Shown: positions 1 through 7,891 of the stretch, piece by piece
Layout of the letters: the number at the start of each line of letters is the position of its first letter
How positions within the stretch are numbered: the first letter of the stretch is position 1
Assembly (NCBI GenBank): GCA_964588695.1
Contig: CAZPQK010000001.1
Span: forward strand, 372,001 to 436,000
Reading direction: 5' to 3'
DNA length: 64,000 nt
Source: CAZPQK01 sp964588695
GTDB lineage: Bacteria; Krumholzibacteriota; Krumholzibacteriia; WVZY01; JAKEHA01
The notes under the pieces: model-generated
The model's input: the letters and a program-made list of their open reading frames with translations, nothing else
Told to the model about the DNA's origin: nothing
Database searches by the model: none
Program-made: the position numbers and the translations under genes

Positions 1-1451
1 CCGGTGTTGGTGAGAATTACTACTGCCCGGTTCGACTTGGGGTACAACGACACCTTCGCGTAGTACGACCCAAGCGACCCGTTGTGCCAATGCACCGGAC
101 CATGCTCACTCGCGGCGATGATCCATCCTCCGGCGTAAACGTCGGACGATTCGGACACCATTGGCGTGTGCAACCTGGCCATCGTCTTAGCCTTCAGGCC
201 CAGACTCGCTTTGCCCTGTACCCCTTCCATGTGGGCAATGGCGTAGCGCGCCGCGTCGTGGACGCTTCCATGGGTGTCTCCAGCCGGCGCGATGACGTCG
301 ATGAAACGCTCGCCGGTTGCGGGCAGCGGCATCGTTACCGTTTGCTCACCAAATGCATAATGTCCATGAGCAGCGTCGGTGTGGTCCGGACTGGCGGGCC
401 AACCAACACCTGCCGTTTTCATCCCGCATGAGTCAAAAACATACTCTTGCACCAGCTCATCCCAGTTGCGACCGGTAACCCGCTCTGCAATGTGGCCGAG
501 CACCGTGTATCCGCCGTTGCTGTAGAGGTACGTGCCCACCGAAACTTTCGCAGGCTTTGCCAGAATCTCGGCCGCGAAGAGTTTCCGCCGCTGCGGTGCG
601 GTATCCGCGAGGCCGTCAGCGCGGTTGGCTTCAACCTGAGTAAAGTACAGGTACGAGTCCAGACCGCTACGGTGCTGCAACAAGTGCTCAACCGTCACGC
701 CGCCATAACTATCGTCGATACTAAAGTCGGGCATGATCCTGGTGATCTCGGTGTTCCAATCGAACCTCTTCTGTTCAATCAGCCGCGCAATGACAACCGC
801 CGTCATGGATTTGGTCAGTGATCCAAAGTGAAAACCATCACCGGATTGAATCTTGTCGCCGGTGCCCAGCGCGCGTTCACCACCCACCCCTACTTCCGAA
901 ACGCGGCCGTCGCTCATCACCGCAACCGCCAGACCCGGCAGTTTGCTTGCGGCCACAACCTGTTCGCACAAGTCGTCCAGGCTTGACCACGACGCGATCT
1001 GGTTAAGTGGATCGTCGGGCGATTCGGTGGGTAATACTTGAATCGCGGCAAGCCCGCCGTCTTGAGGGTCAAAGAACAACGTTAAGCGCCCCCACCCCGG
1101 GCCCTTCTCCACCTGCACCAGCAGCACCAGTTGCTGATCGCTGGCAGACTCCAGCGTATGAGGTGTTAGCTTTCCGGTTGCGCCAAACAGGCGAACGCCG
1201 CGCCGGGCTCGGTCCTGCGCGGACATTTCCGCGAGCGCCGCCGCCGAACCATTGTTTGTCATGAACGACGCCATGGTGGTTTCGTCGCCGGTATTGAATG
1301 CCGCAAAAAACGCTGCGGCGATTTTCCCGGAACGCGTATCAGGAAACTCCACCGGCGGCTGCGCTGCGACGGACGTGCTCATCAGCAACACAGCGGCCAG
1401 CGCAAACCCTGTTCGCGCCGGCCACAGTAGTTTTGCAAAGATAGTCGGCAT
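1..1451 (-). CDS. Secreted serine hydrolase, beta-lactamase class C/PBP-like (partial, C-terminus beyond left edge)
   Basis: Reading the minus strand from an ATG at 1451 gives an open frame of about 483 codons with no stop before the window edge. Residues 1-31 look like a signal peptide ending in SVAAQ. A linker domain of about 160 residues precedes a class C beta-lactamase/esterase fold. I see the SxxK nucleophile motif (SLTK, Ser211/Lys214), the YxN motif (YSN, residues 310-312) and a KTG-box equivalent (HNGS) near residue 456. Family members act as peptidases, esterases or penicillin-binding enzymes in the periplasm; the substrate cannot be told. The start overlaps the stop of the parvulin gene (TAATG), so it is translationally coupled as the last visible gene of the thiL run. 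Confidence 0.85.
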   Translation of the reverse strand, partial: MPTIFAKLLWPARTGFALAAVLLMSTSVAAQPPVEFPDTRSGKIAAAFFAAFNTGDETTMASFMTNNGSAAALAEMSAQDRARRGVRLFGATGKLTPHTLESASDQQLVLLVQVEKGPGWGRLTLFFDPQDGGLAAIQVLPTESPDDPLNQIASWSSLDDLCEQVVAASKLPGLAVAVMSDGRVSEVGVGGERALGTGDKIQSGDGFHFGSLTKSMTAVVIARLIEQKRFDWNTEITRIMPDFSIDDSYGGVTVEHLLQHRSGLDSYLYFTQVEANRADGLADTAPQRRKLFAAEILAKPAKVSVGTYLYSNGGYTVLGHIAERVTGRNWDELVQEYVFDSCGMKTAGVGWPASPDHTDAAHGHYAFGEQTVTMPLPATGERFIDVIAPAGDTHGSVHDAARYAIAHMEGVQGKASLGLKAKTMARLHTPMVSESSDVYAGGWIIAASEHGPVHWHNGSLGSYYAKVSLYPKSNRAVVILTNT

Positions 1452-1960
1452 TACTTGATTCGTTTTACTAAATGCCAGCCATAAGGACTGGTACTTGGAT
1501 CGAAAGCCGCCATGCCGATACCACCCACTTGCAGCGGAAAGCCGGCGTTGCCAAACGCGGGAACCATTTCGTCACGCATAAACACCCAGTCCGACGGGTT
1601 CGGCCCCGAACGATCGCCTTGCTGGCCGCGGTTGGCCATTTTGTAAATGCCTGGATGCGAATCGTCGGTGAACTCCTTAACCAAAGCATCAAAGTCTTCG
1701 CCGCCTTGAGCTCGCTTCAGCAGGTCTTCCGCCAGCTTCTGTGCTTCTTCCTGAGTTCGCGTTATCGGCTTGCCCGGAATGCTGCCTTCAAATGCAATTA
1801 GAATGTGCTGCACGGTTATAAAATCGGGTTCCTTGACCGGCTCGCTCACTTTTTCTTCGGTCGACGCGTCGGCGCTTTTTTCGTCGGTGTTAGCTTCTTT
1901 GTTGTTGCATCCGACAACCAGAAACACGGAAAGCAACAATAACGTAAGGGTTCGCAACAT
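1451..1960 (-). CDS. Parvulin-type peptidyl-prolyl isomerase lipoprotein
   Basis: A 169-residue protein. The N-terminus has a lipobox (LVVGC, Cys18) followed by an acidic, Lys/Glu-rich linker. From about residue 48 there is a PpiC/parvulin domain: VQHILIAF strand, a helix rich in Ala/Glu, the DFDALVKEFTDD segment, and the C-terminal strand GWHLVKRI. It lacks the long SurA-type chaperone domain. It probably helps fold exported proteins at the membrane. An AGGAG ribosome binding site lies 7 nt before the ATG. It follows the methyltransferase by 18 nt and shares TAATG with the downstream serine hydrolase. Confidence 0.88.
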   Translation of the reverse strand: MLRTLTLLLLSVFLVVGCNNKEANTDEKSADASTEEKVSEPVKEPDFITVQHILIAFEGSIPGKPITRTQEEAQKLAEDLLKRAQGGEDFDALVKEFTDDSHPGIYKMANRGQQGDRSGPNPSDWVFMRDEMVPAFGNAGFPLQVGGIGMAAFDPSTSPYGWHLVKRIK

Positions 1961-1978
1961 GGATCGCTCCTGTTCGTG

Positions 1979-2767
1979 TTAGAACTTCTTGAAAACAAAC
2001 AACACTGTTGGCATCGAGATGGTATCGCCCACCAGATCCATAGCCTTGGCGGTGACGCTCGCCCGATGTTCTTCGGGGATGTGACCAAGCCACTCGGGTT
2101 CCATCGATGCAAAATCAATTAGCAATGCCGGAGAAATTCGGTCGGGTATGGCGTCCGCTTTGCGCAAACGCAAGCCGGCCATTCGGCCCGCGGTGTCGTA
2201 GTCGTCGCGAGTCCGCACGCGGTCGCGCCCGGGCGGCGCTGGCCATTGGGGAGAAAACCCGGCGAGGCTTAGCGCCTCATCAACTTGCGTGCGCCAATGT
2301 AAGATCGCGGTTCCATCGCCAGTCGCGGCGTACGACCGTCCCCACATGCAAGACACAAACGCACCCCCTTTGTCCAGGTGCGCACTGATTGGTTTCATTG
2401 CTTCGCGTTCGTCAACGGTGTGGAGCGTGGCGCTGCTGACGATCGTGTCGAAAGTCTTGCCCGAAATCGCCAACGCTTCGGCGCTGCACTGGTGATACCC
2501 GGCAACCGCATCACCCAGGTGTTCGCGTGCGATCTCCAACATGTTTGCCGATGGGTCAGCCAGGTGAAGTTCAATGTCTGGGTACCTGGCCAGAAGCTTC
2601 TGCGACAACATTCCCGTACCGGCGCCCAGATCCAACACGACTCTTGGCTCCTTCGGCAAGGCGGCGACCACGCGGTCCGACATCTCGCCGAGGATATCCC
2701 AGCGGCGCGCAAACTCGTCATAACGACGCGCCATGTAGTCCCAGTCTCGTTTTGGTTTATCGCACAT
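1979..2767 (-). CDS. Class I SAM-dependent methyltransferase
   Basis: 262 residues. SAM motif I is clear (VLDLGAGTGML, about residues 45-55), followed by the acidic loop HLADPSANML and the motif III-like TIVSSATLHTV. This is the small-molecule methyltransferase type (Methyltransf_11/25), and the substrate is unknown. It starts 2 nt after the arginase stop with no good ribosome binding site of its own, so coupled translation is likely. Confidence 0.85.
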   Translation of the reverse strand: MCDKPKRDWDYMARRYDEFARRWDILGEMSDRVVAALPKEPRVVLDLGAGTGMLSQKLLARYPDIELHLADPSANMLEIAREHLGDAVAGYHQCSAEALAISGKTFDTIVSSATLHTVDEREAMKPISAHLDKGGAFVSCMWGRSYAATGDGTAILHWRTQVDEALSLAGFSPQWPAPPGRDRVRTRDDYDTAGRMAGLRLRKADAIPDRISPALLIDFASMEPEWLGHIPEEHRASVTAKAMDLVGDTISMPTVLFVFKKF

Positions 2768-2769
2768 GT

Positions 2770-3690
2770 TTATAAGATTCGTTTACCCATCAGGCTTTGG
2801 GTGAGCTCAACCGCAAGCAATGCAGTCTGGTTTTCCGTATCCAGAACCGGGTTGACTTCGACGAGGTCCATCGACACCACGTGCGCATGGTCGGAGAGCA
2901 TTTCCATCGCGAGGTGGGCTTCACGATAGGTTACCCCGCCACGAACGGGCGTGCCGGTACCGGGGGCAAACTTGGGATCGACGACATCAAGGTCAAAGGA
3001 AAGATGAACCCCTGCGGTTCCATTACTGGCAATCTTGATTGCTTGTTCAAAAACGTCTCGCAAACCACGCTCGTCCAGATCGCGCATGGTAAACACCGTT
3101 ATCCCGGCCTCTTGAATATTGACCTTCTCGGCTTCGTCGAGGTCGCGCGCACCTATGATAACAGTGTTCGACGCTGTCAACTTGGGCGCGAAACCACCAA
3201 GATTCACCAGGTCGGTATCGCCCAACCCCAGTGATGTTGCCAGAGACATCCCATGAATGTTGCCGGACGGTGTGGTTTCTGGGGTATTAAAGTCACCGTG
3301 GGCATCAAACCAAATCACGCCAATACGTTGTCGTTTTCCCGCAAAGTGACTAGACACACCGGCAATGGAACCGATCGCAATGCTGTGATCACCACCCAGC
3401 ACCAAAGGAAAACGCCCACTGTCGAGCGTGCTCCGGACCGAGTGCATCAACTCGCGGCACGTTGCCAGGATGGGACCCTTGAAGCGCAAGTTGGGCGCAC
3501 CTACTTGTTGGGTCTCGGGAATCATGACACTTAGATCGCCGCAGTCTTCGATCTCGCAGTTGAGTTCGCGAAGTCGTTGCTCGATATCGGCAACTCGTAG
3601 CGCGGACGGTCCCATGTCAACACCACGACGGCCGGCGCCCAGGTCGATTGGGACGCCTATAATGCAAACGCTGCGACTGGCTACCGACAT
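2770..3690 (-). CDS. rocF: Arginase (ureohydrolase family)
   Basis: 306 residues, the usual arginase length. The binuclear Mn ligands are all present: GGDHS (Asp101-His102), DAHGDFN (Asp129, His131, Asp133) and SFDLDVVDP (Asp233, Asp235). The segment SGNIHGM, typical of true arginases that bind arginine, supports arginase over agmatinase. It would convert arginine to ornithine and urea in the cytoplasm. Its ATG shares a base with the upstream ytxJ-like stop (TAATG). No urease or ornithine pathway gene is nearby, so the surrounding run is not an arginine operon. Confidence 0.9.
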   Translation of the reverse strand: MSVASRSVCIIGVPIDLGAGRRGVDMGPSALRVADIEQRLRELNCEIEDCGDLSVMIPETQQVGAPNLRFKGPILATCRELMHSVRSTLDSGRFPLVLGGDHSIAIGSIAGVSSHFAGKRQRIGVIWFDAHGDFNTPETTPSGNIHGMSLATSLGLGDTDLVNLGGFAPKLTASNTVIIGARDLDEAEKVNIQEAGITVFTMRDLDERGLRDVFEQAIKIASNGTAGVHLSFDLDVVDPKFAPGTGTPVRGGVTYREAHLAMEMLSDHAHVVSMDLVEVNPVLDTENQTALLAVELTQSLMGKRIL

Positions 3691-4007
3691 TAATGTCCAA
3701 CCTTTACGCGCAATTCATCCACCGTGATTCGCCAGTGCGACTCGTTCCATACCGCTCGCCCGTTCTCGACCAGCAACACCTGCGGAGACTGGTGACGCAC
3801 TCCCAAACGTTGGGCAATGTCCATCGACAGGTCACGGTCGGCGACAACGTCAACCCACCACGTCTCAACATCGGTGTCTTCCAGGTAGGCGCGCATTTCG
3901 TACATGGCATCGTCGGAAATGTTGCAACGAAAGCTATGCTTGTAGATGAGCACGCGGTCCTTGGCTAGTACCGCGTTGACGTCGGCCGCGCTCTTAATCT
4001 GCGTCAT
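3690..4007 (-). CDS. ytxJ: YtxJ/BrxC-family monothiol bacilliredoxin-like protein
   Basis: 105 residues in a thioredoxin-like fold. The signature matches the bacillithiol-linked YtxJ family: YKHSFRCNIS with one active-site Cys, and the C-terminal block HQSPQVLLVENGRAVWNESHWRIT. Relatives remove bacillithiol from protein thiols. I chose the ATG at 4007 because GGAG lies 9 nt upstream and 17 nt separate it from thiL; an in-frame ATG at 4046 would overlap thiL. The family suggests the organism makes bacillithiol, but no bsh gene is in the window. Confidence 0.85.
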   Translation of the reverse strand: MTQIKSAADVNAVLAKDRVLIYKHSFRCNISDDAMYEMRAYLEDTDVETWWVDVVADRDLSMDIAQRLGVRHQSPQVLLVENGRAVWNESHWRITVDELRVKVGH

Positions 4008-4024
4008 GAAACTGGGCTCCGGAA

Positions 4025-5020
4025 TCAGGTTTGGCGATGATCCCATCCGTGAGGTCGCAGGGGGCGGGAGTCGCCGGAAGTGAGTAATCTATATTGGTTT
4101 GGCTCGGAAGTAAAGCGTCCCACGACGGTGGCAAGATGCCCTTTTCGAACCAGCCCCGAGGCGGCGATTTCGGCGTCCTCGGGCGACATCGCCAGAATCA
4201 AGGCATAGTCTTCGCCCCCGTGAAGCGCAAAGTCGACCGGATCACGCTCCAACTGCGCCGCCGCCCGGGCCAGCCCGGAGGACAGCGGCAGGCGTTCAAG
4301 GTTAACTTCGCAACCGACACCAGCCGCGCCACACAAGTGTAGAAGGTCGGTAGAAAACCCGTCGGATACATCGATCGCACCCCGGACCGGAACTCGGCCC
4401 AGACGCAGGTACGACGTCGCGGTTAGCTGCGGCACGGGCCGAAGATACTTGCGAATCAGGCGGCCTCCGGTTTCTCCCGCCTGGAGCAGACCCAATCCCG
4501 CTGCCGCACCACCCAGATCGCCGACAACCAGAATTGCATCGCCAGGCCTGGCCGTTCGCTGCCATGCCTGACCACGCGTGCAGGATCCGATGATGGTCAT
4601 GTCAAACGTTACCGGGCCATCGGTGCGCGACACGTTGCCACCGACGATCAGTGCTCGGTATTTGTCCAGCAACCGCGCGGCCGCTCGTTCAACTTTGACG
4701 ATGTCGGCGGATGGTTCGCTGTTCGAAACGAACGCCGAAACCAGGGCAAACCGTGGAGACGCACCCATGCTGGCGACGTCGGAAAGATTCACCGCCGCCA
4801 GGCGGTGACCGATATCGGCTGGCGACGACCAATCGCGGCGAAAGTGGACGTTTTCCACCTGCGCGTCCTGAGTAACCACCCAGTCTTCGCGCCCATCCGG
4901 CCGAAGAATGGCGGCATCGTCGCCAATCCCAAGCACCAGCCCTCGCGCGTTCTGCGCGCCACCGACGGCTTTGGCCAATCTGGCGATTAGTTTTGCTTCG
5001 GAATCCGGAGAAGACGACAT
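4025..5020 (-). CDS. thiL: Thiamine-monophosphate kinase
   Basis: 331 residues of the PurM/ThiL ATP-binding fold. The N-terminal GIGDDAAIL and TQDAQVENVHF motifs bind Mg-ATP, NLSDVASMGA is the dimer-interface motif, and HGGEDYAL near the C-terminus is the ThiL signature. It makes thiamine diphosphate from thiamine monophosphate. An upstream in-frame ATG (5044) exists, but 5020 is preferred: a TACCAT hexamer ends 6 nt before it, consistent with a leaderless mRNA, and the protein then begins like other ThiL proteins. It is the first gene of a six-gene minus-strand run. Confidence 0.92.
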   Translation of the reverse strand: MSSSPDSEAKLIARLAKAVGGAQNARGLVLGIGDDAAILRPDGREDWVVTQDAQVENVHFRRDWSSPADIGHRLAAVNLSDVASMGASPRFALVSAFVSNSEPSADIVKVERAAARLLDKYRALIVGGNVSRTDGPVTFDMTIIGSCTRGQAWQRTARPGDAILVVGDLGGAAAGLGLLQAGETGGRLIRKYLRPVPQLTATSYLRLGRVPVRGAIDVSDGFSTDLLHLCGAAGVGCEVNLERLPLSSGLARAAAQLERDPVDFALHGGEDYALILAMSPEDAEIAASGLVRKGHLATVVGRFTSEPNQYRLLTSGDSRPLRPHGWDHRQT

Positions 5021-5026
5021 TGATTC

Positions 5027-5057
5027 ATGGTACTGGAAGTCCACCTACCGGTACAAT
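5027..5057. promoter_or_regulatory. Divergent -10-like boxes placed just before two start codons
   Basis: On the minus strand TACCAT (5032-5027) lies 6 nt before the thiL ATG (5020). On the plus strand TACAAT (5052-5057) lies 8 nt before the Rieske-protein ATG (5066). With a usual 6-8 nt from -10 to the transcription start, both mRNAs would begin at or next to the start codon. No Shine-Dalgarno sequence is visible for either gene, and no convincing -35. Confidence 0.5.
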
Positions 5058-5065
5058 GCCGGCAA

Positions 5066-6037
5066 ATGGAACAGGTCCCCACCCACATTCTCAACGCGGT
5101 TAAGAGCGCCGCTGGCGACGAGCCGATCAAGTACCTTGATCCCGCGTGGTACGTCGACCCGCTTATTTTCGATCTTGAACGTGATGTCGTGGGAAGCACC
5201 TGGCACGTCGCAGCCCACAAGTCGCAACTCATTGAGCAAGGTGCATACGTCGCGGGAGTCGCTGGGAATCACCCCTACTTGATCGTCCGTGACCATACCG
5301 GAAGGCTGCGCGGGTTCGACAACCGTTGCTTGCACAACCAGGCGGTCGTCATGATTGGCGAGGGGCGCGCGTCAGAATTGGAATGTCCGCTCCACGGTTG
5401 GCGCTACAGTCTGGACGGACGGCTGATAGATTCGCCCGACCTCGATCGCCGCGTGGCCGAGAGCGACACCTGTGTAATGACGCGGCTTTCGGTGCAGCAA
5501 CGCGGCGAATGGGTGTTCGTTAAGGCCATGGCCAACGCGTCATCTAGCGCAACGCTGACCCGCACCCAAACAGTGCCGCGAGTGCTGGATGACATTTCGG
5601 TCATGCGATTTCCGACCGCCACCCACACCGCTACGTTACGGGTCAACTGGAAGTGGGTCATCGACGAGGTTTACTCCGCCATTTCCACTCCGGGTATTTG
5701 TTGGACGCCACACTGGTTCAATGACATGGGCGACTTCGAACGCGCGGAAACCCGGGTACGGCTCCTGTTTCCGTGTACGGTCGTGGTACCAGAAGAATCG
5801 TGGATGGTTCGGGTTCTCCCCAAAAGCGCAGGGCTCACCGAGGTGCGGCTCGACCTGCTGCAGGGCGGCGAAGAAGAACTTGTGCGCACCGCCGACCGTC
5901 TGGGCCTGTTGGCCGGTCCCGACCACCAATTTCCCCTGGAAAAGTCGCGACCGCAACGCCCCCTTACCCGGACGGCTGGGGAACTATTCGGACTCTTAGG
6001 GACTTTTCTCCACGAAATGCTTGAGATTCCGGCCTAG
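5066..6037 (+). CDS. Rieske [2Fe-2S] protein related to ring-hydroxylating oxygenase alpha subunits, catalytic iron site not conserved
   Basis: 323 residues. Residues 40-130 form a Rieske domain with all four ligands: C88-L-H90, then 16 residues, C107-P-L-H110. The C-terminal part resembles the alpha subunit of Rieske oxygenases (VNWKWVIDEVYSA), but the expected D-x2-H-x4-H iron motif is replaced by a stretch lacking the paired His. It therefore looks like an electron-transfer or regulatory homologue, not a competent oxygenase. I prefer the ATG at 5066 over 5027 because a TACAAT box precedes it. Rrf2 and YgfZ genes follow, a shared Fe-S theme. Confidence 0.75.
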   Translation: MEQVPTHILNAVKSAAGDEPIKYLDPAWYVDPLIFDLERDVVGSTWHVAAHKSQLIEQGAYVAGVAGNHPYLIVRDHTGRLRGFDNRCLHNQAVVMIGEGRASELECPLHGWRYSLDGRLIDSPDLDRRVAESDTCVMTRLSVQQRGEWVFVKAMANASSSATLTRTQTVPRVLDDISVMRFPTATHTATLRVNWKWVIDEVYSAISTPGICWTPHWFNDMGDFERAETRVRLLFPCTVVVPEESWMVRVLPKSAGLTEVRLDLLQGGEEELVRTADRLGLLAGPDHQFPLEKSRPQRPLTRTAGELFGLLGTFLHEMLEIPA

Positions 6038-6045
6038 GGCCGTGG

Positions 6046-6074
6046 TTGCTCGACGGCAACTCACTCACTATAAT
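6046..6074 (+). promoter_or_regulatory. Sigma70-type promoter for the Rrf2-ygfZ genes
   Basis: -35 TTGCTC (6046-6051), a 17 nt spacer and a perfect -10 TATAAT (6069-6074). Transcription would start near 6081, about 43 nt before the proposed Rrf2 start. The promoter sits just after the Rieske-protein stop. Confidence 0.75.
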
Positions 6075-6123
6075 CGCTTTGGCAGGTCGCCGAATGACCG
6101 GCGGCACACCCAGGTATCCACTT

Positions 6124-6519
6124 ATGATGCGAATGTCCATGAAAACCGACTACGGCCTTATCGCGCTAAAGCATATGGCGCTGGCGGGCCCGGACTCGGT
6201 AATTAACGCCCGCGAGCTTGCGAGCAAATACGAACTTCCGCCCAACCTGCTGGCCAAGATTCTGCAGCGCTTATCCCATTCGGGAATCATCGAGGCGCAA
6301 ATTGGGAGCGGCGGCGGTTACCGTATGACGCGTGACCCCGCAAGTGTAACGTTGTCGGAAGTGTTCGAATCGATCGAAGGTCCCGTGCACCTGGTAATGT
6401 GCACGCGCACCGACGGGGAGTGTACGCTGTCTGACCGCTGCACAATCAAGAACGGCCTGAACAATCTCGAACGAAAGTTTGCCGAGTTCTTTGACACGGT
6501 TAAACTCTCCGAAATCTAA
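6124..6519 (+). CDS. Rrf2/IscR-family transcriptional regulator with Fe-S type cysteines
   Basis: 131 residues. The winged helix-turn-helix is clear (MKTDYGLIALKHMAL, then ELASKYELPPNLLAKILQRL and the wing GSGGGYRM). Three cysteines (93, 100, 106; C-x6-C-x5-C) sit where IscR, NsrR and RsrR hold their cluster, so it is probably an Fe-S or redox sensor. Several ATGs lie close together (6124, 6127, 6133, 6139); 6124 has a weak AGGT upstream. It stands behind its own promoter and ahead of a YgfZ-like gene, so control of Fe-S homeostasis is a reasonable guess. Confidence 0.87.
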   Translation: MMRMSMKTDYGLIALKHMALAGPDSVINARELASKYELPPNLLAKILQRLSHSGIIEAQIGSGGGYRMTRDPASVTLSEVFESIEGPVHLVMCTRTDGECTLSDRCTIKNGLNNLERKFAEFFDTVKLSEI

Positions 6520-6545
6520 ACGCATTCAAGAAATTAGGAAACAGC

Positions 6546-7835
6546 ATGATCGGGGACACGCACCGCGCGGAGGCGCTAATGGGGACGGCGTTTAATACAG
6601 AGTTTGCCGAAACGTTCTCGCACCCGCTGCGCGAGTACAACGCGCTCACTAAACATGTCGGCTTGATCGACCTGCCCCATTGGAGAGTGCTGCGACTCAC
6701 TGGCGCCGATCGACAAACGTTTTTAAACAACCTGGTAACCAACGACATAGCCGCCTCGGCACCTGGGCGCGGGGTTCGAACGCTGCTGACAACGATAAAA
6801 GGCAAACTGGTTGCCGATTTATATGTGCTGTCCCGGCCCAACGATTTGTTGGTTTTGATCGCACAAGGCGACGCCGCCGATGTGCTGGCGGCCATCGACA
6901 AACACATCATTGTCGACGACGTCGAAGTGCACGACGAATCAAGTAACTACGAAGTGCTTGCCGTCGAAGGGCCGGACGCGCGCGGTTTGGTCTGGAGATT
7001 GTTTCCGGATGAACCGGTTCCGTTGGAGCCCCTGTCGTTTATCGACGTTGACTACCAGGGCACACCGGTCACTGTCTTGCGCAACAGTCTGGTCGGTGAC
7101 CGCGGATATCAGTTGGTTGTGCCTAAAGCTCCAACGCGTCCGATCCGAAACTATCTCGTCCAGGGTGGCCGCGGCATGGACATGGAACCCATCGGTCGCA
7201 TCGCATGGAATATGCGACGGATGGAAAACGGTCTTGTCTGGTTTGGAAATGAGGCCGATGTTACCGCAGCAAACTTTCCCAAAGAGGCGCGCCTCGGCAA
7301 CCTGGTTAGCTACACCAAAGGATGCTTTCTTGGCCAGGAGACGCTAGCGCGCATGCACTACCGGGGTCACCCCAACTGGAAACTGGTGGGCCTGGTCGCG
7401 AGCGCTGACCCGTCCAATCACCTGGCAAGCCCGGATTGGTTGACCGCCGTTGCTGGTGAGGGCGACTTGCGGGCAGATGCTTTGAATGACCTGCCAACGC
7501 TGGCCACCAACGACGCCGGGGTTCGCGATCAACTGGCTGCGTTGACACAAACACGAGTCGCCCACGGCACCGAACTGTTCGCGCCATCTGAAAGTGGTGA
7601 CGACACCGCCGACATTGGTGGAAGAACGGTCGCTGCCAAGACGATTGGGCGTGTTACGTCACGTTGCTTTTCCCCGATGCTCGGGTCAGCAATGTTAATG
7701 GGATACGTGCGCATTAAGGAAGCTACGATGGGCAACACGGTTGTGATGCCCGCTGGTGATTCGTTTGTCGAGCTAAAGATTACACCGCTCCCGCTGGGTG
7801 CGGACGCTGATGCCGCCGAGGCGGATGACGCATAA
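6546..7835 (+). CDS. ygfZ: YgfZ/GcvT-like folate-binding protein for Fe-S cluster maintenance
   Basis: 429 residues, roughly 100 longer than E. coli YgfZ. The family signature K-G-C-x-x-G-Q-E is present as KGCFLGQE (residues 258-265, Cys260). The N-terminal GcvT-like fold is intact (LTGADRQTFLNNLVTNDI). An extra segment at about residues 286-370, rich in Asp, Ala and Thr, separates the folate domain from the C-terminal barrel (GRVTSRCFSPMLG). YgfZ proteins use tetrahydrofolate to support some Fe-S enzymes. AGGAA lies 6-7 nt before the ATG. It is likely cotranscribed with the Rrf2 gene, 26 nt upstream. Confidence 0.85.
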   Translation: MIGDTHRAEALMGTAFNTEFAETFSHPLREYNALTKHVGLIDLPHWRVLRLTGADRQTFLNNLVTNDIAASAPGRGVRTLLTTIKGKLVADLYVLSRPNDLLVLIAQGDAADVLAAIDKHIIVDDVEVHDESSNYEVLAVEGPDARGLVWRLFPDEPVPLEPLSFIDVDYQGTPVTVLRNSLVGDRGYQLVVPKAPTRPIRNYLVQGGRGMDMEPIGRIAWNMRRMENGLVWFGNEADVTAANFPKEARLGNLVSYTKGCFLGQETLARMHYRGHPNWKLVGLVASADPSNHLASPDWLTAVAGEGDLRADALNDLPTLATNDAGVRDQLAALTQTRVAHGTELFAPSESGDDTADIGGRTVAAKTIGRVTSRCFSPMLGSAMLMGYVRIKEATMGNTVVMPAGDSFVELKITPLPLGADADAAEADDA

Positions 7836-7891
7836 GTTACGACGACTAAGACCTGCAATTACGACTATAACGACGTGGAGTTAAGCGAATA

